A DNA stretch of 64,000 nt from assembly GCF_002776525.5 (NCBI RefSeq), contig NC_045439.1, forward strand, positions 122,027,226-122,091,225. The letters run 5' to 3'. Source of the DNA: Piliocolobus tephrosceles (Eukaryota > Chordata > Mammalia > Primates > Cercopithecidae). The position numbers were made by a program, and so were the translations under genes. The notes under the pieces were generated by a model, which saw only the letters and a program-made list of their open reading frames with translations, was not told the origin of the DNA and made no database searches. Shown one piece after another: positions 11,601 through 21,299 of this stretch (position 1 is its first letter; each line of letters opens with the position of its first letter).

Positions 11601-14600
11601 CTTGTTTTTGTCAGTAATTTTCATCAGAACAAGCCCTTGGCCTCTCTCCTGCCTCACTCTCTGCCCATCCAAATGAAAGACCCAGAAGGGAGAAAGCCTG
11701 CTCCTCTCAGTAATGCACACAGCCTGTAGTCTATACTTTCAAAATGGTTAGAGGGAGAAATTGTTTTGTTTTAGACCAGGAGAAGCTTAAGAAGAAGGAG
11801 TGAACACCAATGCTCTTTAGTCTCCACATCCTCACTCCACACCCACAGGCAAGGGCACTCACGGGTCAGAGTTGGGTGAGCAGGTATATCACTGGGTCAC
11901 ACCGGGTCATCTAGCCCAGGAGTCAGATGAAACACAGCATTTAGAATTCGCCTAGTGTAATGTGCACCAGTTATGCCTCTGTTACTGTTGGAATATGTTA
12001 CGCTCTCATGTAATCAAGCCATGCCTGATGAATGTGATCAGTCACCTGTGGGAGTAACCACCAGATTATCGGCAAATATGTGACTAAAGCATGTAAGAAC
12101 ACCCGCCGCTCCAATTTTGGTACTCTGGTGACAGTCCCAAGGAAGCAGGATTAGAATGCAATTGTGATTTCCAAAGTTGAAGGAAGACCATTAGGACAGA
12201 GAAGGATGGTCAGGCCAAAGGCAAGAAAGGAACACCCTAAGAGCTGGAAATTGGCCAGTGTTCATGGCCATAGCCTCCAAAGAGAGGTGTCTTCCACACC
12301 CTCATCTCTTGCTGGCCTCAGCCTCCCAAAGTGTTAGGATCATAGGCATGAGCCACCACACTCAGTCCTGCCCTGCTCTTTGTATATACAGAAATATACA
12401 TGTATCTTTGTATTTGTGTGTGTATGTGTGTGTGTGTCTTAATTTTAAGAAGTCAAATCTGTCAGTCTTTTATAATTTCTATCTGGGTGTGATGCTAAGA
12501 AAAGCCTTCCCCACCTCAAGTTTATAAACACATTTGATCATGTTTCTTTCAGTACTTCTGTGCTTTTATTTTTTATATTTAAATATTTGATCCTTTTAGG
12601 CTTAATTTTAAAATAATAAGTGAGACAGAGACCCAATTCTCCCAACTCAAATAACTGGTCAGTTGTCCCAAATGATCCATCTTTCCCCACTGACTTGACA
12701 GGTTCCTTTTGTAATACACTGCATTCTCACATATACTTGTATCTAATTATTCACTGTTTTGTTTCGTTGACTTATCAGTCTATTGTTACACTTGTACTGC
12801 ATTCTTTTAACTATTATGTCTTGTACATTTTAATTTATTTTTTAGAGATGGGGTCTTGCTGTGCTGGCCAGGCTGGTCTCAAACTCCTGACCTCAAGCAA
12901 TCCTCCCATCTCAGTCTCCCAAAATGCTGGGATTATAGACATAAGCCAGCATGCCTGGCCCCTGTGCATTTTCATATGGGTGACAACAGGGGTAGGGAAA
13001 GCAATCCCCCCACCCACAAGACATTAGTCCTTTTTTCAGAATTTTCCTGGCTGTTCCCTCTTTTTTTTTTTTTTTTTGTTTTTTTTTTTGAGACAGTCTC
13101 ACTCTGTCACCCAGGTTGGAGTGCAGTGGCACAATCTCAGTTTACCGCAACCTCCGCCTCCTGGGCTTAAGAGATCCTCCTGCCTCAGGCTCCCGAGTAG
13201 CTGGGACTACAGGCACGTATCACCACACTTGGCTAATTTTTGTATTTTTAGTGTAGATGGGGTTTCACCATGTTGGCCAGTCTGGTCTCAAACTCCTGAG
13301 CTCAAGTGATCTGCCCCGCTGGCCTCCCAAAGTGCTGGGATTGCAGGCGTGAGCCACTGTGCCCAGCTTTTCTGGCTGTTCTCACATGTTTATTATTCTC
13401 ATTGAGCTTTAGATTATTTTATCAATTTCTCCAAAAGGTCTTATTGAGATATAATCCAATTTGACTGAATCTATGGATTGATTTACATAGAAATGATGAT
13501 TTACATGTCAGTTCTTAGCTTTGAAAGATTTTGTCTGTACTTATTCTGTCATAGTTTTATAGTTTTTCCATGTAGACACTATATATTTCTTAAATTTTCC
13601 CCCCCTGAGCAATTTTGTTTGTAATTGTTATCGTGATAGGGCTCTTGCCTTCCATTTCATCTTCTAAAGATTGTTGTTTCTCATCTGTTTCAGTGGTTTT
13701 TTTTTTTTGAAACGGAGTCTCACTCTGTCACCCAGGCTGGAGTCCAGTGGTGGCATGATCTCGGCTCACTGCAAGCTCCGCCTCCCGGGTTCATGCCATT
13801 CTCCTGCCTCAGCCTCCCGAGTAACTGGGACTACGGGCGCCCGCCACCATGCCTGGCTTATTTTTTTGCATTTTTAGTAGAGACTGGGTTTCACTGTGTT
13901 AGCCAGGATGGTCTCGATCTCCTGACCTCATGATCTTCCCACCTCAGCCTCCCAGAATGCTGGGATTACAGGTGTGAGCCACCACGCCCAGGCCTGTCAG
14001 TGGTTATTTTGACCAGTTTTCCTCTCAGAATATGGCCTCAAGCCCCTAATTCCTCAGGTTGCTACCCTGCCCTATGTAGCCTTCCTGGTGGACAACCACC
14101 ACCAGAAGGCAGGGGAAGCTGCCGGAGGCTGTGGCACCCAGGCCAGCACTAACATGGTTCATTCCTTCTTCCCTTGCCGCACTTTCTAGAGGCCACTACT
14201 TTTGCTCTGTGTATGGGGCACGGCTGATGGTACCAGCTGGCCGGGGGCTCATCGTGGTCATCTCCTCCCCTGGAAGCCTGCAGTATATGTTCAACGTCCC
14301 CTATGGTGTGGGCAAAGCTGCGGTGAGGACCCAGTGGCATAGGAGCTGAGGAGGTAAAAGACAGTGATGGTACTTATAGCTCAGAAGGTACAGTCCCCAG
14401 TGGTCAGAATGGTAAGGCTGGCTCCTCTCAGCTCCTCCTCTGCCTCATCCATGGACAGTTCCTTTGCTTGTGCTCCTCTCGGTTGGCTAGAGTAGGCATC
14501 ACACTGGGGAGGGTGGGCAGCTGAGACCTTGGGGCTCCTGGGAAGGGCAGGGTTGGTGGAGCATTCACAGTAGAAGCAGAGAGGGCAGGGCAGGAAAGTG

Positions 14601-16463
14601 ACATGACAAGGTGGCTCTTACCTTGCCTTCCACCTCTCCACAGTGTGACAAGCTGGCTGCTGACTGTGCCCACGAGCTGCGGCGCCATGGGGTCAGCTAT
14701 GTGTCTCTGTGGCCAGGAATTGTGCAGACAGAACTGCTGAAGGAGCATATGACAAAAGAGGAGGTCCTGAAGGATCCTGTGTTTAAGCAGGTTGGCAAGG
14801 GGAGAGCGAAGGAAGCAGAGGGGAGTCAGCCTCTCCATCCTCAATAACAAGACAATAACAAGAGCCGATACTCCCATTCACCAGGTGCTTACTGTGGCAG
14901 GTGCAGGGCTGAGCATGGGACACACATTATTTCCTTTAATCCTGTAAGGGAGATACCAGCTCCATTCTACGGATGGCAAAACTGAAACCCAGAGAGGTTT
15001 AGAAACTTGGTTTTTTTTTTGTTGTTGTTGTTGTTGTTTTGGTTTTTTTTTGAAACAGAGTCTCACTCTGTTGCCCAGGCTGGAGTGCAAGTGGTGCGAT
15101 CTCGGCTCACTGCAACCTCTACCTCCTGGGTTCAAGCAATTTTCCTGCCTCAGCCTCCTGAGTAGCTGGGATTACAGGCGCCCGTCACCACGCCCAGCTG
15201 ATTTTTGTATTTTTAGTAGAGACAGGGTTTCACCATGTTGGTCAGGCTGGTCTCGAACCCCTGACCTCGTGATCGACCTGCCCCAGCCTCCCAAAGTGCT
15301 GGGATTACAGGTGTGAGCCACCGTGCCCGGCAAAAACTTGTTGAAGGTCACATATGTCCTAAGTGGAAAGGCTGTCTAGCTCCAAAGCCCATGCACTCGA
15401 CCCCCACACCAGCTAGCTTAGAAGGTCCAAACACTATTTGGCACTACCAGATCCTTCCACTTAGCAAAGACAGCAGATCCTGGTGCCAGGGAACAGGGCT
15501 CATCTGGATATGGGGAGGAGTGGCTCTGGCACCTGCCAATACTTTGGATCCTACAGGCCCTGCTTGAGGTCTTTGGCCTCTTTGGTCTTTGGTCTCTTTC
15601 TCCTGGAAACAGAAGTTGAAACCGGGAGACTTGGGCAGTGCTCTTGGAAATTAACCCTTCACTTCTCTGCCCCTGTTTTTCAGTTCAAATCAGTCTTCTC
15701 ATCTGCAGAAACCACAGAATTGAGTGGCAAATGTGTGGTGGCTTTGGCAACAGGTGAAGTTTGGGGGCAGCTGGTAATAAGAAAGGGCATGGAGGATGTG
15801 TAGGGTGGTAGCATCCAGTGCCCAGATCTGGCTCGGGAGTTGATTGAGGAACATGTCATTCTTTTCTCTGTTTTTTGAGGCCCAGGGGGTCAGCATTCCC
15901 AGTTTGAGGTCTGGGAACCTTAGGAGTGAGCTCCTGGGAAGTGTGGAAAAAGTCCGAGGCCCAAGAGCCTTCCTAGGAACAGAAAGAAAGAGTTTTCCAG
16001 GGCTCCTGAGTCTGTCTCAGCCGTGCCCTGTCCAACTGGGCCCAAACCTTGTCATCTGCACGCTCCCCTGCCTGCCATCTCCACCTGTCTCTATGCCCGC
16101 AGATCCCAATATCCTGAGCCTGAGTGGTAAGGTGCTACCATCCTGTGACCTTGCTCGACGCTATGGCCTTCGGGATGTGGACGGTGAGGACCCTGGCACA
16201 GCAGCCAGCCTTGACTGCTATTCCCTCTGTTCCCTGCCCACTCCTCCCTCGGTCTCTCCAGCCAAGGTGAGGGTATGTGAGGAGTGGGAAATGAGAATCT
16301 AATCCTCCTACTCCTATTGTTCCCAGGCCGTCCTGTCCAAGACTATTTGTCTTTGAGCTCTGTTCTCTCACACGTGTCCGGCGTGGGCTGGCTGGCCTCC
16401 TACTTGCCCTCCTTCCTCCGTGTGCCCAAGTGGATTATTGCCCTCTACACTAGCAAGTTCTAA
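8606..16463 (+). CDS. DHRS1: DHRS1, short-chain dehydrogenase/reductase family member 1, complete (8 coding exons, 313 aa)
   Basis: DHRS1 (SDR19C1) is an ER-associated NADPH-dependent reductase; reported substrates include steroids and xenobiotic carbonyls. Coding exons: 8606-8755, 11032-11175, 11325-11404, 14190-14322, 14644-14790, 15684-15753, 16103-16183 and 16327-16463 (TAA). All borders are GT-AG and the total of 942 nt encodes 313 residues, as in human. The Rossmann cofactor motif TGASRGIG is at residues 13-20, followed by an NNAYAG variant of the NNAG motif. The catalytic set is Ser151 (SSPG), Tyr163 and Lys167 (YGVGK), with the usual 12-residue Ser-Tyr spacing. The non-coding exon 1 lies in the island shared with NOP9. 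Intron 2 carries a NOP9 exon copy, and a 57 bp repeat pair flanks exons 3 and 4. Confidence 0.95.
8965..9150 (+). mobile_element. Alu fragment with GAAA-rich tail
   Basis: It begins GAGCCAGGCATGGTGGCATG and ends in a long A-tail interspersed with GAAA units (9105-9150). The element is shorter than a full Alu dimer. Possible target-site repeats AACTTTGT occur on both sides. Located in DHRS1 intron 2. Confidence 0.85.
9376..9820 (+). mobile_element. Alu interrupted by a NOP9 exon copy
   Basis: The left part (GTGGCTCATGCCTGGAGTCC) runs to about 9441. The Alu resumes at about 9583 with TTTTGGAGACCAGTCTGGGC and ends in an A-rich tail near 9815. The middle 141 bp is not Alu but a NOP9 segment. The Alu sequence normally between CACTTGAG and AGACCAG is missing, so the insertion replaced a few bases. 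Confidence 0.85.
9442..9582 (-). pseudogene. NOP9 exon 3 copy with both intronic flanks (non-processed fragment)
   Basis: This segment matches 5841-5983 of NOP9 in the same orientation, at about 96% by eye. The differences I see are TACCTG>TATCTG at the former donor side, CAAGTCC>CAGGTCC, GGCGATT>GGCAATT, loss of AA in TTCAAAATC, and TTCCCGAG>TTCCTGAG. The copy includes the exon, the acceptor tract and the region of the donor, so it came from DNA or unspliced RNA, not mRNA. Relative to DHRS1 it is antisense. The donor, read on the minus strand, changes from GTAAG to ATAAG and is dead, and the 2-bp deletion breaks the frame. It therefore cannot encode NOP9 protein. Confidence 0.92.
9840..10350 (+). 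repeat. Ancient interspersed repeat, family not assigned
   Basis: Phrases such as GCATCCTGGAGGAGGTAGG, TTGAACTGAGTTTTGAAAGG and GGGAGGCATTGCAGTAGTTCAGGC recur in many mammalian loci as part of an old dispersed repeat. I cannot name the family with confidence. Similar text appears at about 34.2-34.7 kb and, in other states of decay, at 57.0-57.4 and 59.5-59.9 kb. Confidence 0.4.
10717..10773. repeat. 57 bp direct repeat, copy A
   Basis: These 57 bases are identical to 11787-11843. The block starts TTAAGAAGAAGGAGTGAACA and ends CTCACTCCACACC. Flanks differ at once on both sides (ACA before and ACATGG after, here). It lies in DHRS1 intron 2. Confidence 0.9.
11787..11843. repeat. 57 bp direct repeat, copy B
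   Basis: Identical to 10717-10773, 1070 bp away, in DHRS1 intron 4. Exons 3 and 4 lie between the copies. Which copy is the source cannot be told from this sequence. Confidence 0.9.
11844..12290. other. Unassigned intronic sequence in DHRS1 intron 4
   Basis: About 450 bp with no Alu, L1, MIR or coding match that I recognise. The only structure seen is the adjoining 57 bp repeat on its left. No open frame of note. Confidence 0.4.
12295..12365 (-). mobile_element. Alu 3'-end fragment, antisense
   Basis: A short block, GCCTCAGCCTCCCAAAGTG followed by GAGCCACCACAC, is the antisense Alu monomer edge. No body is present. Confidence 0.7.
12830..12962 (-). mobile_element. Alu monomer, antisense
   Basis: TTTTAGAGATGGGGTCTTGC leads through GGCTGGTCTCAAACTCCTG to GCATGCCTGGCC; single-arm length only. 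DHRS1 intron 4. Confidence 0.85.
13058..13368 (-). mobile_element. Alu, full length, antisense
   Basis: A T-run interrupted by one G is followed by GAGACAGTCTCACTCTGTC and ends GAGCCACTGTGCCCAGC. Both arms are present. DHRS1 intron 4. Confidence 0.93.
13690..13994 (-). mobile_element. Alu, full length, antisense
   Basis: GAAACGGAGTCTCACTCTGTC to GAGCCACCACGCCCAGGCC, with both arms and CACTGCAAGCTCCGCCTCC, which favours a younger S/Y type. DHRS1 intron 4. Confidence 0.93.
14870..15005 (+). repeat. MIR-like SINE relic
   Basis: CACCAGGTGCTTACTGTGGC leads to TTATTTCCTTTAATCCTGTA and ACTGAAACCCAGAGAGG, the typical MIR order. DHRS1 intron 6, just left of an Alu. Confidence 0.6.
15011..15333 (-). 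mobile_element. Alu, full length, antisense, with (GTT)n in its T-tail
   Basis: The tail is TTTTTTTTTTGTTGTTGTTG, then GAAACAGAGTCTCACTCTG through to GAGCCACCGTGCCCGGC. DHRS1 intron 6. Confidence 0.93.
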
Positions 16464-16699
16464 CCCTCCTGGTCTGACACCACATCTCCGCTTGTCTTCT
16501 CATTTGGGCTTGGTGGTTGGTCCTATCTCAATGAAACAGCAGCCTTTCTTGCCTACCCATACCCTTGATATGAAGAGAAGGACTCTGCTGTGTGTCCGTG
16601 GTGAGTTCTGGGGTCTGCCTAGGTCCTTTCTTTGTGCCTTGGTTTTCCTTGTCCTTCTTTTTACTTTTTGCCTTAGTATTGAAAAATGCTCTGGGAGCT

Positions 16700-16705
16700 A
16701 ATAAA
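16700..16705 (+). terminator. DHRS1: DHRS1 polyadenylation signal AATAAA
   Basis: AATAAA lies 237 bp after the DHRS1 stop and is followed by a T-rich/GT stretch (CATTTCTCTTTCAATATG). This suits a short 3' UTR. Confidence 0.75.
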
Positions 16706-16729
16706 AGTCTCATTTCTCTTTCAATATGT

Positions 16730-17890
16730 TTTTGACTGCTGATTCTGTGCTCGGCAACAGGTTACCTATTTGGTAGAAGGACTCAAAGATGTATAAATGT
16801 GAAGCTTCTCAAGGGGTTCTGCCCCAGGACAAGACCCCTTTCCTCCAGACCTGTTCCTGCTCTGCCCTGCAAGACCTATTTCCCATGCCCCAGCTGAGGA
16901 GCAGAGTCACTCCACAGCTGGAAGCGGGCACATCCAGTCACACTGGTTTTCCACCCCCATTCCACCATCTCTTCAGAGATGCCTACTACCTTCTAGCTGG
17001 GCCTGATCTCTGACTGAGGCCCAGTCCAGCAAAGGTAGATTCCTTGGTGTTTATGATTTCCTGGAACTTGGGGAGAAGGTACTGCCTGAATCCAAGTGAG
17101 GGACAGAGGAATAGCTGTGACACCGACAACTCTCATCCTTCCTCTCAGGATGGTACTACCTGAATTGCTTTCTGCAGAACTAATTGCATGAGCCCTATAG
17201 AGCTGCCTTGCCTATGCAGGAGGCTGTCCTAGCCTGAAGCAAGGCAATGGGGTGTGTTCCTAAGAGGAGCCAAGGGCTATTTTGAGGGATCCTTCCACCC
17301 AACAGCCTAGATAACCATCCAAAGTGATAGGATGGCTGCCATAAATCAGAGAAGCATAAATCATTTTACTTATTCCAAATCTTCAGAGTGAGAGCTGAGG
17401 CTTCCCCAGGCTGCCCATGAGGTTGGCAGAACTCTTCCTGTGGCTTTCTGGGGACCGTCCCCGGTTACCATTCCAGTGGTGAGTGGAGTGACTCACCGGC
17501 TTGTGAGAGCTGCTGCTGCGCATCTCTTCTAAGTCCTCATTCAGTGACTTCATGTGGTGTCTTGAACCAGCCATGGCGACAGTACATGTCCCATGGAAGT
17601 CCACAAATGCTGCCAATCAAGTCTTTCTTTTAGAGAGAGGGCTGGCTTATCAGTATGTGACTGGTATAGAACCTTTGGAACTGTGTACCTAAATGCCACC
17701 ATTTGCTGTGGCAACTAATTAAGATCACAGTGATCAGATTTCCTCAGCACCTGTTCACCCTCTTCCACTTACCAGCCTAAATTCCTGTTATCCCCTGAGG
17801 CTGGTGAGGGGCAAAGGCAGTTGCCTATGTGATATAAAAAGAAGATGCGCCTCAGGACCACCTCTAGCCTTGCACAGCCATCATTAAAGC
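16730..17890. other. Intergenic sequence, no gene recognised
   Basis: Unique-looking DNA between DHRS1 and the first intergenic Alu. The minus strand has a 77-codon open frame (17616-17383) with no family resemblance I can name. It is rated as chance. No RNA gene or repeat was identified. Confidence 0.5.
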
Positions 17891-17895
17891 CACCA

Positions 17896-18181
17896 ATGGG
17901 GCTGGGTGTAGTAGTTTACACCTATAATCTCAGTCCTTTGGGAGGTTGAGGAAGGTGGATTGCTTGAGCCCAGAAGTTTGAGACCAGCCTGGGCAACATA
18001 GGGATACCCCATCTCTACAAAACAATTTTTTAAAAAATTAGCTGGGCGTGGTGGAATGCACCTGTGGTCCCAGCTACTTGGGAGGCTAAGGTAGGAGGAT
18101 TTGGTGAGTGTGATCACGCCACTGCACTCCAGCCTGAGCAACAGAGTGAGACCCAGTCTCAAAAAAACAAAAAACAAAACC
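17896..18181 (+). mobile_element. Alu, older type
   Basis: GGGCTGGGTGTAGTAGTTTA through to CACTCCAGCCTGAGCAACAG and an A-rich tail; diverged. Confidence 0.9.
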
Positions 18182-18368
18182 ACTATTGGAACAAAACCTT
18201 GCATGATGGTATTGTCTCCTGAAGTCTCAAGATACTATGAGGGAAGCATGGACTTCAAACTCATAAACTGTCATGCAAATCCTGACTCCACCACTTTGAG
18301 AATTAAATGAAATTATATATATATATAAAGCACCAAGCAATACATAACCACTGAAATTGTCAATTCCT

Positions 18369-18668
18369 GGTTGGGCATGGTGGCTCACGCCTATAATCCC
18401 AGCACTTTGGGAGGCCGACACAGGTGGATCATGAGGTCAGGAGTTCGAGACCGGCCTGGCCAACACGGTGAAACCCTGTCTCTAATAAAAATACAAAAGT
18501 TAGCCAGGCATGATGGGGCATTTCTCTAATCCCAGCTATTTGGGAGGCTGAGGCAGGAGAATCGCTTGAACCTGGGAGGCAGAGGTTGCAGTGAGCAGAG
18601 ATCACGCCACTGCACTCCAGCCTGGGCGACAGTGAGGCTCCATCTCAAAAAAAAAAGAAAGAAAGAAA
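18369..18668 (+). mobile_element. Alu, full length
   Basis: GTTGGGCATGGTGGCTCACG through to CAGCCTGGGCGACAGTGAG and A-tail. A (TA)n stretch precedes it at 18310-18326. Confidence 0.92.
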
Positions 18669-19328
18669 TTGTCAATTCCTTCTCTCAACAAATAAATCTA
18701 ACAGCCTGCTCTGTACCAGGCACCATTCTTGGCTTTGGGATAGAAAAGAGAGCAAGACAGACCAGGCCCCCGCCCACAGAAGACTTTCATTTCAGCCATG
18801 GAGATATTAGAAGTCATCTAGACCTTCCATTTATTGAAGGCAGCGAGTGAACTGGGACCCCAAGAGTCCATAAGATGTGGAGTAAGACCTTGGTCCTGGT
18901 ATCCCAAGAAACCGGAAGGAACAGTGCTATTCACAGCAGACCACTGTGCTTCTCTCTGACGAGGTTTCACTCATCTTAGAAACATAAGCCACAGAGTACA
19001 CCACCCAGGGGAATGGCACATGGACAGTCACTTATGACTGAAGATAGAAGAGATTCAGGATGTGAGAAGCCTGACACTAGAGAACACTAGGACATTTTGG
19101 GGAATCAATATTCATTCAAAAACATTTGTTTTTTGAAACTGTCTGCCCAGCCCCGTGCAAGACACCAGGGAAGACTAGCTGAATTTGGCGAGAGGAGTGC
19201 TACAGCTACAGTAAACTACCCAGAGTGCCCTGAGGACACAGGAGGAAGGAAGCAGCATGCCTGGAGAACTGAGGAAGGGGGCAAGACTAACCAGACATGT
19301 AAAGGATGGGCCGGGGGTGGTGGTGGGG

Positions 19329-19626
19329 TTTTTTTTTTTTTTGAGACGGAGTCTCACTCTGCCGCCCAGGCCGGAGTGCAGTGGCGCCATCTTGGCTCAC
19401 TGCAAGCTCTGTCTCCCAGGTTCACGCTATTCTCCTGCCTCAGCCTCCGGAGTAGCTGGGACTACAGGCGCCCGCCACCACGCCCAGCTAAGTTTTTGTA
19501 TTTTTAGTAGAGACGGGGGTTTCACTGTGTTAGCCAGGATGGTCTCCATCTCCTGACCTCATGATCCGCCCGCCTCAGCCTCCCAAAGTGCTGCGATTAC
19601 AGGCGTGAGCCACAGCGCCCAGCCTT
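19329..19626 (-). mobile_element. Alu, full length, antisense
   Basis: T-tail, GAGACGGAGTCTCACTCTGC through to GAGCCACAGCGCCCAGCC. Low divergence. Confidence 0.93.
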
Positions 19627-19639
19627 GTTTTTGCTTTTT

Positions 19640-20126
19640 AAAGGCAGGTACTAAGACACAGAAGTAGCAGAACAGCTAGAATTTCGATGTGGCTTAAATT
19701 TAGATTCGATATGGAATACATTTCCAGAGAGAGAGTGGAGTAAAGATATATGTCTGAGACTTAAATGGTGGGTGATAGGTTTCCACTGAGGATCCACCTT
19801 AGACCCTGAGTGATTTATGAAGTACTCCCGGAGAGACCAGTAAGCAGCATTGGTGAAGCCAAGCACGAGCACCTTCTCAGCTGCAGAAAGCAGCTTTGGC
19901 ATGATGCAAGGGAACAGCTTTGGCGTGTAAGGCCTCATAGCAGTTCCAGCCTAGGACGAGGTTTTTCTGGGCTTTTATTCCCACCAACACTACCACCAGC
20001 ACATGGTGCTCAGTGACCATGGAGCAGTCACTGGGTACACTGCCACCCAGGGCAAAGCAGTCCAGGAGGCCAAAGGCAGTCCTCCAAGAAGGGCTGCAGG
20101 TGCCAGCCTTGAAAGCACAGAGTGGG
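19640..20126 (-). other. Unassigned segment with minus-strand open stretches
   Basis: On the minus strand two partly overlapping open frames cover this block (20146-19877 and 19938-19651) but in different phases. I recognise no protein family in either. It might be a decayed retrocopy or exapted repeat, or nothing. It ends at an Alu. Confidence 0.3.
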
Positions 20127-20440
20127 GACCGGGCACGGTGACTCACACCTGTAATCCCAGCACTTTGGGAGGCAGAGGCGGGTGGGTCACTTGAGGTCAG
20201 TCATTCCAGACCAGCTTGGCCAACGTGGTGAAACCCTGTCTCTACTAAAAATACAAAAATTAGCCTGGTGTGGTGGCGTGTGCCTGTAATCCCAGCTATT
20301 CAGTAAGCTGAGGCAGGAGGATCGCTTGAACCTGGGACACAGAGGTTGCAGTGAGCCCAGATTGCGCCACTACACTCCAGCCTGGGCAACAGAGAGAGAC
20401 TCTGTCTAAAAATAAAAATAAACATAAAAAACAAAAAAAG
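20127..20440 (+). mobile_element. Alu, full length
   Basis: GACCGGGCACGGTGACTCAC through to CAGCCTGGGCAACAGAGAG and an AATA-rich tail. Confidence 0.92.
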
Positions 20441-21000
20441 AAAGGACAGAGTGGGGTGTCATGCACAAAAATGAAAAAGTTCAAGGGGGATCTGGGCAGA
20501 GCATTAATACTGTCAGCTGCAGGAGGAATTAAGCAGAAGCATAAAATCATCAGATTTGAATTTTGGAAGTTCACTGGGGCTTAGGTGTAGGGAGGATGGA
20601 CTAGTGGGAGGAGAGAGGCAGACACCAGAGGAGTAGCCAGAAGGCTAGCCCGCTATCAGTATCCCTGGGATGTGATGCAGTGAAGGTGTGAGCAGATGAG
20701 ACATTGTAGGAGGCAGAGTCAACAGGGACCTGGGACTATTGTGGGACTGTGGTGGTGGTATCCCTGGCTTGAGGGATGCCATGAAACCAGCAACAGGTAC
20801 AGAGAAAGAAAGAATGTGCCTGAGCAGTGAAGGAGAAGCCAGTCTGCCAGACATAGCACTGGTGGGGCACTGAGGGCCTGACCGAGATGCAGTCCGCCCC
20901 AACTGGAGCAAGTCAAGGTTCTTGGCAGGTCCCTGAAGACATTTAATTCCTCAAAGGAACCCAGGGAGAGAAGAAGAGATTTTTGTTTTGCATTGTTACT

Positions 21001-21299
21001 TTTTTTTTTTTTTTTTTTTGACAGAGTTTCTCTTTGTTGCCCAGGCTGCATGTAGTGGCATGATCTTGACTCATAGCCACCTCCACCTCCCGGGTTCAAG
21101 CAATTCTCATGCTTCAGCCTCCTGAGTAGCTGGGATTACAGGCACCAGCCACCACACCTGGCTAATTTTTTGTATTTTAGTAGAGACGGGGTTTCACCAT
21201 CTTGCCCAGGCTGGTCTCGAACTTCTGAGCTGAGGCAATCTGCCTGTCTCGGCCTCCCAAAGTGCTAGGATTACAGGCATAAGCCACCGTGCCTGGCCT
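21001..21299 (-). mobile_element. Alu, full length, antisense
   Basis: A long T-run, then GACAGAGTTTCTCTTTGTTG through to AAGCCACCGTGCCTGGCC. Confidence 0.92.

Noticed and set aside
11730..11790. DQEKLKKKE-stop reading as the tail of a retrocopied lysine-rich protein
   Set aside because: Only nine codons, no upstream continuation in frame, and the segment belongs to the 57 bp repeat junction.
12856..13877. Several 70-130 codon frames in DHRS1 intron 4
   Set aside because: They translate antisense Alu sequence (SLCHPGWSAVAQS-type peptides), typical of Alu shadows.
17383..17616. 77-codon minus-strand frame after DHRS1
   Set aside because: Begins with a plausible ATG but has no family resemblance, no splice partners and no supporting signal.
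18309..18326. (TA)n stretch as a possible TATA or origin element
   Set aside because: A simple dinucleotide repeat between two Alus with no gene nearby.
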